DNA of 64,000 bases from NCBI RefSeq assembly GCF_030297135.1, contig NZ_AP028066.1, positions 62,001 through 126,000 of the forward strand. The letters run 5' to 3'. A program made the position numbers and the translations under genes. Positions 16,707 to 25,054 of this stretch are shown here, piece after piece; positions within the stretch are counted from its first letter, which is position 1, and the number at the start of each line of letters is the position of its first letter. The DNA comes from Pseudoalteromonas apostichopi. GTDB lineage: Bacteria > Pseudomonadota > Gammaproteobacteria > Enterobacterales > Alteromonadaceae. The notes under the pieces were generated by a model. The model had not been told where the DNA came from. It saw nothing but the letters and a program-made list of their open reading frames with translations, and ran no database searches.

Positions 16707-16723
16707 AACTCATCCGACCAGAT
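16707..16723 (-). promoter_or_regulatory. FadR-like operator 1, at the fadE start codon
   Basis: On the fadE-sense strand this reads ATCTGGTCGGATGAGTT. Against the FadR consensus AACTGGTCNGACCAGTT I count 13 of 16 defined positions. It abuts the start codon and contains the ribosome-binding site, so binding here would block expression. Confidence 0.5.
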
Positions 16724-16762
16724 AGTAATACCTACATTACGTCATAAAATGAACAATAGATC

Positions 16763-16779
16763 AATTGGTCCAACCAGTT
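16763..16779 (-). promoter_or_regulatory. FadR-like operator 2, upstream of fadE
   Basis: On the fadE-sense strand this reads AACTGGTTGGACCAATT, which I count as 14 of 16 defined positions of the FadR consensus AACTGGTCNGACCAGTT. It is centred about 69 bp before the start codon, where the core promoter would be expected. Confidence 0.6.
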
Positions 16780-16903
16780 TTTTTAACATTTTTTTATATT
16801 TATTTTTTCTTTGCATGCTAAGCACTTGAATATATTGGGTTTACACGTGTACGCTCAAATACTTTTTTTATCCCGAAATGGTTAACAACTAAAGGCTGAT
16901 AAC

Positions 16904-16930
16904 AAAAAGCCCAACTAAAAAGTTGGGCTT
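16904..16930 (-). terminator. Terminator of the phospholipase D-like gene
   Basis: AAGCCCAACT (16907-16916) pairs with AGTTGGGCTT (16921-16930) over a 4-nt loop, followed on the minus strand by a T-run. It lies 25 bp after the stop codon. Confidence 0.85.
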
Positions 16931-16954
16931 AGGTATAAATGCTGAAGGAATGGC

Positions 16955-18487
16955 TTAGAGCTCATCTTCGATGGGGAATAACGAAATAAACCACACTTGA
17001 AAACGTCGCCAAGAAGAAGTTTGTGGTTCTTCATCAAACTGCTCATTACTCACTGTGTCGAGCCAAACTAAATCATCCTCTTTAAGCTCGACTTTCCAAG
17101 CATATTCGGGCATTTGATTATCAACCCAATGGGCCAAAAAGCGGCTAAGCTTTTTGCTTTCGATTAATACACCCATCTCGGTATTTAAATCAATTGAGCG
17201 GGGGTCGAGGTTCATGGTACCCACAAAAATCTTTTCATCATCAAAGGTCATGGTTTTTGCGTGCAAACTTGCCTGTGATGACCCGGTTACTTTACGTCCC
17301 GCTTTGCGCTTAATGGCCATTAAGTCACTGGGTTTTAACTCCCACAGCTTAACCCCACCCTTTATAAGATCTTCTCGGTACTTTTTGTAACCAGCATGCA
17401 CCGCAGATACATCGGTAGCAGCTAAAGAATTAGTGAGTACAGTGACATCAACGCCCTGCTGAGCCCAGTTTGTTAGCAATTTAACGCCCTGCTCACGGGG
17501 AATAAAATACGGCGACACAATAATTGCTTTTTGTTTTGGCTCGCCCATTTCTTTAAATAACATTGGCGACATATTGACCGATTTTTCACTGACGTCGTTC
17601 ATCACCTTATCGGGATGATCATAAAACAACACAGACTTTTGCCAATCGAATTCTATTTCATCGTGCAATAAGCGTTTTACAAAGGCGCTTTCGCGTAATT
17701 GCTCAACGTAATTACTCTGCTGATTTTGCTCAACATAGGTCGATAAGGTTTTAGTGATATCAATAAGTGATTGCTCATCACGCTCACCGTGCAAGTCTTC
17801 AACAGGGAAAGACAGCTGATGATTCCAATATAAATCAAATGCCTTTGATGCCTCAGGCACTATTTCGCCAACACTCATCACATCTAAATCAATAAATTCA
17901 GAGTGATCTTCAGCCGAGAAATACGCATTACCTATGTTGCGCCCACCGGTGATAAAAATTCGATTATCAACAATAAAACTCTTGTTATGCATACGTCTAG
18001 AAAGCTGGCTAAAGTTGGTAACAAAACCAAGCGCTCTAAAACGACGGTTAGGAAATGGATTAAATAATCGAACTTCAATATTAGGGTGAACAGCCAGTGC
18101 AGCTAAATCAAGCTCACTGTCAGCTTGTGACAAGTCATCGAGCAGCAAGCGAATTCTTACCCCTCTATCTGCGGCTTTTAACAAAAAGGCCGTAAATAAA
18201 ATGGTAGTTTGCTGCCTGTGATATAAATAGTACTGCACATCAATGGTGTGCTCGGCAGAATCAATGAGTGCTAACCTAGCTACAAAGGCATCGACCCCAT
18301 CTGCTAAAGGATAAAACCCTGATAACCCAGGATGATTATTACCCACTGCATCTCCTATGGTGCTGGGTGTATCTGCTGCAATGGCATAGCTAGGTTGAAT
18401 GGACTCTCGTGAAGGTAGCTGCGCACAGCCCGCAGTGATTAAAATAAGTACTACACAAAAAAGTGATTTTGAAGAGTCTATTATCAT
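16955..18487 (-). CDS. Phospholipase D-family lipoprotein, ClsC-like cardiolipin synthase
   Basis: A 510-aa membrane-anchored phosphatidyltransferase/phospholipase D. It begins with a hydrophobic stretch and a lipobox (ILITAGCAQ), so it is probably a lipoprotein. Two HKD catalytic motifs are visible, as the family requires: HNKSFIVDNRIFITGGRNIG and HAKTMTFDDEKIFVGTMNLD. Length and layout match the ClsC/YmdC-type branch, which makes cardiolipin from phosphatidylglycerol and phosphatidylethanolamine. In E. coli ClsC needs a partner (YmdB); no such neighbour is seen here. It has its own terminator. The exact substrate is inferred from the family. Confidence 0.85.
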   Translation of the reverse strand: MIIDSSKSLFCVVLILITAGCAQLPSRESIQPSYAIAADTPSTIGDAVGNNHPGLSGFYPLADGVDAFVARLALIDSAEHTIDVQYYLYHRQQTTILFTAFLLKAADRGVRIRLLLDDLSQADSELDLAALAVHPNIEVRLFNPFPNRRFRALGFVTNFSQLSRRMHNKSFIVDNRIFITGGRNIGNAYFSAEDHSEFIDLDVMSVGEIVPEASKAFDLYWNHQLSFPVEDLHGERDEQSLIDITKTLSTYVEQNQQSNYVEQLRESAFVKRLLHDEIEFDWQKSVLFYDHPDKVMNDVSEKSVNMSPMLFKEMGEPKQKAIIVSPYFIPREQGVKLLTNWAQQGVDVTVLTNSLAATDVSAVHAGYKKYREDLIKGGVKLWELKPSDLMAIKRKAGRKVTGSSQASLHAKTMTFDDEKIFVGTMNLDPRSIDLNTEMGVLIESKKLSRFLAHWVDNQMPEYAWKVELKEDDLVWLDTVSNEQFDEEPQTSSWRRFQVWFISLFPIEDEL

Positions 18488-18635
18488 GGCTTCCTACCAA
18501 TGACCGTGTGATACACGTATCTGCTTTGTTATAACCCTAATAAATGAAGGGGTTAAAAGCAAATAAAAACTCGTAAGTAAGCGGATAAATTAGAAGAATT
18601 AAACGAAGGAAAAATAGTTAAGCAAGCAAGCTTAA

Positions 18636-18660
18636 GAGCAAGTAATTACGCTACTTGCTC
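18636..18660 (-). terminator. Hairpin overlapping the bfd stop codon
   Basis: GAGCAAGTA (18636-18644) pairs perfectly with TACTTGCTC (18652-18660) across 7 nt. The stop codon of bfd lies in the loop. The following T-run on the minus strand is poor, so it may be a terminator or an mRNA 3' stabiliser. Confidence 0.5.
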
Positions 18661-18840
18661 AGTAATATCTGCAATCTCGATCAGTTTGCGATTAAGAATT
18701 TTTTTACAACAACCACAACACTTGCCGCACTGGCTACCCACTTGCAGTTCTTTTGATAACTCACGCATTGTCATTGCGCCATCATCAATTGTTTGTTCGA
18801 TTTTTTTATCAGTCACACCATGACATAAACAGATATACAT
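18646..18840 (-). CDS. bfd: Bacterioferritin-associated ferredoxin (BFD-like [2Fe-2S] protein)
   Basis: A 64-aa protein, the normal size. The four cluster Cys are in the BFD pattern: CLC near the N-terminus (MYICLCHGVTDK) and CGKCC after a spacer of about 32 residues (VGSQCGKCCGCCKK), with an unusual extra pair of Cys following. In E. coli and Pseudomonas, Bfd delivers electrons to bacterioferritin to release stored iron. No bacterioferritin gene is adjacent. A Fur box would be expected upstream, but I could not find a convincing one. Confidence 0.9.
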   Translation of the reverse strand: MYICLCHGVTDKKIEQTIDDGAMTMRELSKELQVGSQCGKCCGCCKKILNRKLIEIADITEQVA

Positions 18841-19211
18841 GAATGCAAACCACTCTCATTTCTCTTGATGGTCAGTATATTAATCTAAACAGTAATAGTT
18901 CGCAATAGTGTTATAGGCAATATTTGCATAACTTTTATACCGAAATTTCCAAAATGGCACACAGCTAAAAATTTTCCCTTATGATTTGGGCAGTTAGATC
19001 AAGGCGAGTAAAGAAAAAATTTTTAACTTTTTAGGTATTGTTTCGCTCTAGCTATAAGCTATTCTTTAGATTGAAATGCATGCTAGATTTCATCTAATTA
19101 GTTTTGATAAATAAGTCATTTTTAATAAAACAACAAAACGAACCCTTTAGTTGGTAATAAAGCACTGCTTTTACTATTTTTATCCAACACTTAATCTTTA
19201 ACCGAGGACAC
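18841..19211. other. 371-bp divergent intergenic region with one hairpin
   Basis: This AT-rich region separates bfd from a divergent membrane-protein gene and should hold both promoters. An imperfect inverted repeat, TTAGATTGAAAT (19066-19077) with ATTTCATCTAA (19087-19097), surrounds a GCATGC palindrome. I see no coding frame, tRNA or recognisable regulator site. Confidence 0.4.
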
Positions 19212-19910
19212 ATGGAAGCGCCTACAGTTGAATTAACTCGTGAGAACTTTAACTCCATCTTTTTTCAGACTTTCATAAAAACGAAAGTGCAACCTGAAAT
19301 ACCTATCTTGAGATGCGCAGTCCCTTTACCTAAAGCGCAGAAATTCAAAGCAAAGTTAATCACTGGTGCTATATTCATCATTGCATGCCTCCTTGTTTGG
19401 AAAACACAATCCGGTGCAGGTGCAATTGCCGCTGTGATCATTACTTACCTCAGTTACTATTTAATTCAGATGTTTATCGCCAATAAGCGTTACTTCATCC
19501 GTGAATCCCCCTTGTGCGAAATAAAAATAAACCAAGAACAGGTTTACCTGCCCGCACTTTTATTCGATGACAGAAAACCACGAACAATTAAAAGAGAAGA
19601 TTTACTAAATGTTGAGGCCGTATGGAATTTTACACGCACCAAAAGCGGCTACGATATTAACGATCCACAACCTAGGCGTGCCTATCTATTTTCTGTGATT
19701 TTTAAAACTCGCTATGGTGATTCAATTCCTTTAAATGACTGGAGCTTAGAACATCCTGAACTCTTCAAGACACTTGTTGAGTATGATTACCCAGTCACTA
19801 TGATAAGAACAGCCAAACGCGGGTCACCAATAACAGTTCACATAAAATGGTTCTTCCTATTTACTTTTATGTGTATTTTCATCTACTCACTTATAAAATA
19901 TGTAATTTAG
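19212..19910 (+). CDS. Uncharacterised membrane protein, 232 aa
   Basis: I do not recognise this family. The protein has a soluble N-terminus of about 50 residues, two adjacent membrane segments (LITGAIFIIACLLVW and IAAVIITYLSYYLIQMFIA, about residues 56-98), a central soluble part of about 110 residues with a beta-rich pattern (CEIKINQEQVYLPALLFDD, RAYLFSVIFKTRYGDSIPL), and a final membrane segment (WFFLFTFMCIFIYSLIKYVI). This order resembles small PH-like membrane proteins in general shape only. RBS GAGGA precedes the ATG. It stands alone, convergent with the next gene. Confidence 0.75.
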   Translation: MEAPTVELTRENFNSIFFQTFIKTKVQPEIPILRCAVPLPKAQKFKAKLITGAIFIIACLLVWKTQSGAGAIAAVIITYLSYYLIQMFIANKRYFIRESPLCEIKINQEQVYLPALLFDDRKPRTIKREDLLNVEAVWNFTRTKSGYDINDPQPRRAYLFSVIFKTRYGDSIPLNDWSLEHPELFKTLVEYDYPVTMIRTAKRGSPITVHIKWFFLFTFMCIFIYSLIKYVI

Positions 19911-19967
19911 CGGACTTATAAATATGCAATTGGCAAAGTCACTGCGAACAAGCGCTTTGCCTTGAAC

Positions 19968-20384
19968 TTACGCTTTATTGTTAAACAGCATACCAGAGTG
20001 ATTACTAGAAGTAGGAGCAAACAAAGAGTTTATCATCGTAGAAACATTACTTTTTACGGCAAGCTGGACTGTATTTATTTCTTCATCAAGTTGTTTATTA
20101 AGCTCTAGTAACTCACTTTCTCGTTGTTCTGGAGCTAGCTCTTCGTTACTTTTTAAACTATTAATCTTATTTTGTAACTCCTTTATTTTAGCTACTAGCT
20201 CTTGTTGTGTTTGTGATGTTTTCGATTTAGTCTCTACTTCAGGATCAGAGTCGACATCAGTTTCTTGACGTTTTGAGCCTTGAAGGTTTGTTGCTTTTTC
20301 ACTTGCTGGGTTTAGCTCATTTTTATTTTGCTGATCTAATAATGGCTCTTTTAGAAATGAGGATGTGTACGAAGTTAGCTGCAT
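19968..20384 (-). CDS. Hypothetical coiled-coil protein, 138 aa
   Basis: I do not recognise a named family. The first 60 residues are polar and low in complexity (many Glu, Lys, Ser, Thr). Residues about 58-110 are a heptad-like helix (QQELVAKIKELQNKINSLKS, ELLELNKQLDEEINTVQLAV) that should form a coiled coil. The tail STMINSLFAPTSS is mildly hydrophobic. There is no signal peptide or membrane segment, so a cytosolic protein is expected. An inverted repeat (GGCAAAG/CTTTGCC, about 19932-19962) lies past the stop. It is divergent from the CHRD gene. Confidence 0.6.
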   Translation of the reverse strand: MQLTSYTSSFLKEPLLDQQNKNELNPASEKATNLQGSKRQETDVDSDPEVETKSKTSQTQQELVAKIKELQNKINSLKSNEELAPEQRESELLELNKQLDEEINTVQLAVKSNVSTMINSLFAPTSSNHSGMLFNNKA

Positions 20385-20679
20385 AGTTTTCCTATCGTTT
20401 ATTTATTGGCGTTTAACAAAGAAATTTTCGAAAAGAAATCTAATGCATAATTCGTACCCATTAATAAGCCAAACATCTCTAATTCAAACTGCTAGAAATA
20501 TTCAGTTTCAAATAATTGCTAAAAAGTTTAAATTCTTAATTTCACCAAAAACCAATACTAAAGAATTAAAAATTAACTTTTATGCAACCTTTTTTGATCG
20601 CATTTTAAACATCTTCCGTAAGCCTTATTGAAATGGACACGTCGTAACGTCCGAACATACAAAGATATAAGGAAGAACG

Positions 20680-22959
20680 ATGAAATACATACTCTTATTA
20701 AGCAGCCTACTCCTGGTAACTGCTTGTAGCGATGACGATGATAACAAAGAAGTCATCACACCACCGCCACCTCCTCCAGTTCAAGAATTCACTCCAAGCA
20801 AAACCTATTCTGTAACTTTAAGTGGCAAACAAGAAGTGCCAATGAATGACTCAATGCAAACAGCGACTGCAACAGTAGAGCTTGACGAAAGTTTAATGCA
20901 ATTTCGTGCAACGCTTGATGCAAGCTCAGTCGAAGGTTTTAGCGCAGCACACATACACGACGGCGATTTAGGCGCTAATGGCGATGTTGCTTTTGCATTT
21001 GAAGCCACTACCGATGGTATGTATGAAGTCGCAATCACCGACCTTGATGAAAGTTTAATCGCTGATTTAATGGATGGTGATTGGTACATTAACCTTCATA
21101 CTGAACAGTATGCAAACGGTGAGCTTCGTGCGCAAATTGTGCCTGATACAACCAGCATCATCACGTTTGTTTTAAACGGCGATCAGCAAGTTCCTATGAA
21201 TGACAGTGATGCTATGGGTTATGGCTACGCATCTTATGACAGTGCCACAACAGAATTACGACTTCGCGCAGTGACAATGGGTGTTGATGACGCAACAGCT
21301 GCTCACATCCACACCGGCAAATTAGGCTCAAATGGTGATGTATTCGTGACTTTAGAGCAAGACGATGAAGTAATGACCGACTGGGTAGTGCCAGAAGGCA
21401 CCATGATTGACAGCGACACTCTGGCAGTACTTTTAGACGGCGGTCATTATGTTAATGTTCATACGCCTGAATTTGCCGGTGGCGAAATTCGCGGCCAAAT
21501 CTTAACAGACAACTACGCAGTTGCGACCTTTGACTTGAGTGGTAATCAAGAAGTACCCATGGTGAGCACCATGGCTGATGGTGATGGTTATGCCCTAGTT
21601 GATACTACTGACTACAGCGTAGAGCTTACTGTTGTAACGTCAGGCTTGGACGATGCGAGCGCTGCGCATATTCACACAGGTCGTATCGGGACTAATGGCG
21701 ATGTATTAGTGGCGCTTGAACAATCAATGGATGATAGCAATGTCTGGATGACACCAAGTAATACACAAATCAATGCTGATATTTTTGCAGTGCTTGCTTC
21801 TGGCGGTCACTATGTCAATGTTCATACACCTGATAATGCTGGCGGCGAGCTTCGCGGGCAAATCCTAACTAGTAACTATGGCTTTACGAGCTTTAAACTA
21901 AGCGGCGAGCAAGAAGTTCCTGCTGTCGAAACTGATGCAAGCGGTGAAGGTTATGCATTAATTAACATGGATAACTATGCTTTAGAACTTGTGGTAAACA
22001 CAATGGGTGTTGATGACGCGACAGGAGCGCACATTCACACTGGCCGAATTGGCACAAATGGCGATGTGCTCGTTGCACTTGAGCAGTCAACAACTAACGC
22101 AGGCATGTGGATGACACCAGCAAATACCATGATCAACGCTGAGATCTTTGAGGTACTTGCATCAGGTGGTCATTACGTTAACGTGCATACACCTGCTAAC
22201 ACTGGTGGCGAAATTAGAGGTCAGATACTAACAGACAACTATCAGCTTGTTACTTTCCCACTTAGTGGTATGCAAGAAGTACCTGCGGTCGATACCATGG
22301 CATCAGGAAGTGGTTATGCATTAGTTAATATGGATAATTACCATCTAGAATTAAGAGCTTTAACCGAGGGTGTGAGTGATGCAACTGCAGCGCACATTCA
22401 TACAGGTCGTATAGGCACCAATGGCGACGTACTTGCCGCGTTAGAACAATCAAGCGATAACATGAATCTATGGCAAACACCTGAAAAAACTATGATTAAT
22501 GCAGATATTTTTGCAGTACTTGCATCAGGTGGCCACTACGTAAATGTGCATACTCCTGCTAACCCAAGTGGTGAACTACGCGGTCAAATCCTTACTGATA
22601 ACTATGTGTTTGTAACCTTCCCGTTAAGTGGTGAACAAGAAGTACCCGCGGTTACAACGGATGCATCTGGCGATGGTTATGCACTTGTTAATACAAACGA
22701 TTATAGCGTTGAGCTGCAAGTACTTACATCGGGTGTAAGCGATGCAAGTGCAGCCCATATTCATACCGGCGTAGCAGGTGAAAATGGCCCTGTGTTAGCT
22801 CCTCTTGTTCAAGACAGTGATGATATGAATCGCTGGATGAGTAGCACTGGCTTAATGATCAATGCTGAGATTTTCTCAGTTTTAGCTTCAGGCGGTCATT
22901 ATGTAAATGTCCATACGCCTGCCAACCCAAACGGTGAGATACGCGGCCAAATTCAATAA
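20680..22959 (+). CDS. CHRD-repeat lipoprotein, six tandem domains, 759 aa
   Basis: A secreted, probably surface- or periplasm-anchored lipoprotein: lipobox LLLVTACSDDDD, a short acidic/proline linker (TPPPPPPVQ), then six CHRD domains. Each domain starts with a SGxQEVP-type motif, carries AAHIHTG in the middle and ends with HYVNVHTP and GEIRGQI. CHRD domains occur in animal chordin and in many bacterial exported proteins; their biochemical role is not established. The repeated His residues could bind metal (inference). Repeats 2-6 keep an exact 121-residue period. RBS AAGGAAG precedes the ATG, and a terminator follows. It appears monocistronic. Confidence 0.9.
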   Translation: MKYILLLSSLLLVTACSDDDDNKEVITPPPPPPVQEFTPSKTYSVTLSGKQEVPMNDSMQTATATVELDESLMQFRATLDASSVEGFSAAHIHDGDLGANGDVAFAFEATTDGMYEVAITDLDESLIADLMDGDWYINLHTEQYANGELRAQIVPDTTSIITFVLNGDQQVPMNDSDAMGYGYASYDSATTELRLRAVTMGVDDATAAHIHTGKLGSNGDVFVTLEQDDEVMTDWVVPEGTMIDSDTLAVLLDGGHYVNVHTPEFAGGEIRGQILTDNYAVATFDLSGNQEVPMVSTMADGDGYALVDTTDYSVELTVVTSGLDDASAAHIHTGRIGTNGDVLVALEQSMDDSNVWMTPSNTQINADIFAVLASGGHYVNVHTPDNAGGELRGQILTSNYGFTSFKLSGEQEVPAVETDASGEGYALINMDNYALELVVNTMGVDDATGAHIHTGRIGTNGDVLVALEQSTTNAGMWMTPANTMINAEIFEVLASGGHYVNVHTPANTGGEIRGQILTDNYQLVTFPLSGMQEVPAVDTMASGSGYALVNMDNYHLELRALTEGVSDATAAHIHTGRIGTNGDVLAALEQSSDNMNLWQTPEKTMINADIFAVLASGGHYVNVHTPANPSGELRGQILTDNYVFVTFPLSGEQEVPAVTTDASGDGYALVNTNDYSVELQVLTSGVSDASAAHIHTGVAGENGPVLAPLVQDSDDMNRWMSSTGLMINAEIFSVLASGGHYVNVHTPANPNGEIRGQIQ
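20812..22956 (+). repeat. Tandem 363-bp coding repeats (CHRD units)
   Basis: The start of the conserved motif recurs at 21166, 21529, 21892, 22255 and 22618, an exact 363-bp period; the first unit is 9 bp shorter in spacing (354 bp). The central units are most alike at protein level, which points to expansion by unequal recombination followed by silent-site drift. Confidence 0.9.
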
Positions 22960-22971
22960 TTTTATAGAGTC

Positions 22972-22997
22972 AGAGGCCAAAATACTTGGCCTCTTTA
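22972..22997 (+). terminator. Terminator of the CHRD lipoprotein gene
   Basis: AGAGGCCAA (22972-22980) pairs with TTGGCCTCT (22986-22994) over a 5-nt loop, followed by a short T stretch. It lies 12 bp past the stop and ahead of a convergent gene. Confidence 0.75.
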
Positions 22998-23012
22998 ACT
23001 TACCTTTCTAGC

Positions 23013-23546
23013 TCAATTAATTTTACAATAACACCCCTCAGCATCTGAATTAATAAACCGACTATTAAAACCTGCTCGTAAGTTTGCGATTACTAACTCA
23101 ACAAAGCCATTCTGACTTGAACACGCGAGTCCTTTTGATAATGGCCCTGCATATACAAGCTGTTGATTTTCTGAAACAAGTACTGCGGCAGGTTGAGCGG
23201 GTAAAATTTCAGCAACCGCAGATGTTGGTTTAAGTTTTATTACTTTAACACCTTGTTCTGCTGCATAGCTGCTAAGGCTTGTTATGTGCGGTTGTGAACG
23301 CGTTGAGCATACACAGGTATTTTCATCAATAATGTACAAGGTATCTGTATTGGTGATGCCAAGCCCCATTCTTTGTTGAAAAGCAGGTAGCCAGTTGGCT
23401 GTGGCTAGCTTTTTATCTGGATCAAAGGTGCTAGCTTGTTGAGAGTAAGCAAACACCAAGGCCAATGCCACAGAGGCAACCCAAACCAGGGTTGCCACTA
23501 TTACCCATTTACTATTTGAATTTAGCAATACCTTGCTCCAGCACAT
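23013..23546 (-). CDS. Membrane-anchored thioredoxin-fold-like protein (DUF6436-like)
   Basis: Up to 177 aa: one N-terminal membrane helix (WVIVATLVWVASVALALVFAY) and a periplasmic domain. The layout LYIIDENTCVCSTRSQPHI, then AAVLVSENQQLVYAGPLS, then a C-terminal GCYC motif resembles a degenerate thioredoxin fold and what I recall as DUF6436. The CVC and CYC motifs are not a standard CxxC. It overlaps the 3' end of the upstream chemoreceptor gene by 35 bp if started at ATG 23546. A TTG at 23528 has GGAG 7 nt upstream and is an equally good start, giving 171 aa. Translational coupling to the chemoreceptor is likely. The function is unknown. Confidence 0.65.
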   Translation of the reverse strand: MCWSKVLLNSNSKWVIVATLVWVASVALALVFAYSQQASTFDPDKKLATANWLPAFQQRMGLGITNTDTLYIIDENTCVCSTRSQPHITSLSSYAAEQGVKVIKLKPTSAVAEILPAQPAAVLVSENQQLVYAGPLSKGLACSSQNGFVELVIANLRAGFNSRFINSDAEGCYCKIN

Positions 23547-24978
23547 CGATACTTACATCAATTAACTGGACGCGATCGGTGAGTTTTTCAATCATCAGGT
23601 TGTCGTTGGCTTGGTTAGCAATTAAGGCTTGTGAATTCTCGGCAATGGCACGTGTATTCCCCGCTTGATTTTGCACTACATGTGCAACCGATTGTGAACT
23701 ACTTGCGGCAACATTAACCTGCTCTGTCATCTCTGTAATTTGCAGCTTCATCTGTGAGCTAATTGCTGATAACTGTTCGATAAGTGCGACACTACCTTGC
23801 ATCGACTTGGTTGATGATGCGCTATTTTGCATCAAGCTTTCGAGTGTATTGGTTATTTTATCTGTAGTATTTTTACTTCGTGTTGCCAAATTTCTTACTT
23901 CATCAGCAACAACCGCAAAGCCACGGCCTTGCTCACCAGCTCGAGCAGCTTCAATTGCGGCGTTTAGCGCAAGTAAATTCGTTTGCTCAGCAATTGACGA
24001 AATCTCATTAAGTAATTCAGAGATATGCGAACATGCACTTACAAGTTGGCTAATGTTTTGGTCTGCTTCTTGAAGGTTATTGGCAAGTTCAGCTGTTTTA
24101 CTGTCTGTATTCGCTACTTCATTTAGTGCTTCTGTTGCACTTAAATGGAGCTGCTCAAACTGTGTTTGCAGCTCATTACTTTCATGTTCAACATGAGCAA
24201 AGCCTTCAGAAACTCGTTCACCCGACTGCGCTATATCCGTCGATAACTGCTCACGCTTAACAGCTTGCTCATGTAATTCGTCATGTACTTCAAGTAATTG
24301 TTTAGACTGATTTTTTAAAACACTACTTTGACTTTGAACATCACCTATCACAGTGGATACAAAACCCAGTAAGCGGTTAAAACCCGCCACAGCTTCACTA
24401 TGTCTATCATCCGCTCTTAAACTAATATTAATGCTGTTTTCGTCGGCCATTATCTGCTCTGTCGTTGTACTTAACGATAAGCCTGAACTGCGTTCAAGAT
24501 GGAGGGTTTTAGCAATGTAACCCGCTACAATTGCTTCAACAATGGCATATACGGCATGAATAAGTACGGTGCTAAAATACAATCTGTCTGGGTCAAAAAC
24601 GTATAAACCGACTTCGTTTATCTGTAAAAAGTAAAAGCTCAAATGGTGAACGGCCACAAAAGTAAGTGCTGTAATGAACACTCGCCATTCAACAAACATG
24701 ATCAATACGGCCATTAAAATAAAAATTTCAAAGTGAACTTCAATGAGGCCGTAGCTTTGTTGGATGTGTAAAAACGAAAACATCATGCAACCGGCAGCAA
24801 CAACATGAGCTGTTAATTTGCTCGTTGGGTATTTATGGAGCATCCAAAGCGGTAAAGACAGCAGTAATAAACCGGTTACCACACCCGTTATCAAAGTCGA
24901 ATAGATGAAGCCTAAAACCAAAGACTCAATAAATAAGAGAAGGAACAAATAAGTAAAAAGGCGGCGCACGCTCGTCAT
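23512..24978 (-). CDS. Methyl-accepting chemotaxis protein with multi-span membrane sensor
   Basis: A 488-aa chemoreceptor. The N-terminal 165 residues are about six membrane helices with no periplasmic sensor domain. They include HFEIFILMAVLIMFVEWRVF and FVAVHHLSFYFLQ, a His-bearing pattern found in several membrane-sensing receptors and possibly metal- or haem-linked (inference). A HAMP-like stretch follows (ISLRADDRHSEAVAGFNRLL), then the cytoplasmic coiled coil with the signalling hairpin EQTNLLALNAAIEAARAGEQ and GRGFAVVADEVRNLA, which contacts CheA/CheW. No C-terminal CheR/CheB tether is present. It is the first gene of a two-gene unit with the DUF6436-like protein. Confidence 0.92.
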   Translation of the reverse strand: MTSVRRLFTYLFLLLFIESLVLGFIYSTLITGVVTGLLLLSLPLWMLHKYPTSKLTAHVVAAGCMMFSFLHIQQSYGLIEVHFEIFILMAVLIMFVEWRVFITALTFVAVHHLSFYFLQINEVGLYVFDPDRLYFSTVLIHAVYAIVEAIVAGYIAKTLHLERSSGLSLSTTTEQIMADENSINISLRADDRHSEAVAGFNRLLGFVSTVIGDVQSQSSVLKNQSKQLLEVHDELHEQAVKREQLSTDIAQSGERVSEGFAHVEHESNELQTQFEQLHLSATEALNEVANTDSKTAELANNLQEADQNISQLVSACSHISELLNEISSIAEQTNLLALNAAIEAARAGEQGRGFAVVADEVRNLATRSKNTTDKITNTLESLMQNSASSTKSMQGSVALIEQLSAISSQMKLQITEMTEQVNVAASSSQSVAHVVQNQAGNTRAIAENSQALIANQANDNLMIEKLTDRVQLIDVSIDVLEQGIAKFK

Positions 24979-25054
24979 AGATAAAGCCTTAATTATTAGA
25001 TAATTTACAAAAACACAATTAATCGAGCCAATACGGTTTGATGCGAATCATGGT

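Noticed and set aside
18841..18900. Fur box upstream of bfd
   Set aside because: A vague AAATGAGA...GCATT symmetry is present, but too few positions match the 7-1-7 motif.
18841..19211. Small RNA or mobile repeat in the bfd upstream region
   Set aside because: There is one imperfect hairpin but no terminator-like T-run or promoter pair that would define an RNA gene, and no second copy in the window.
20365..20631. Plus-strand open frame of 88 codons in the gap before the CHRD gene
   Set aside because: It overlaps the start of the divergent coiled-coil gene, has no ribosome-binding site, is AT-rich and Phe/Lys-biased, and resembles no protein family.
20812..22956. CRISPR or other short-repeat array
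   Set aside because: The periodic signal is a coding repeat of 363 bp in an intact reading frame, with no spacers.
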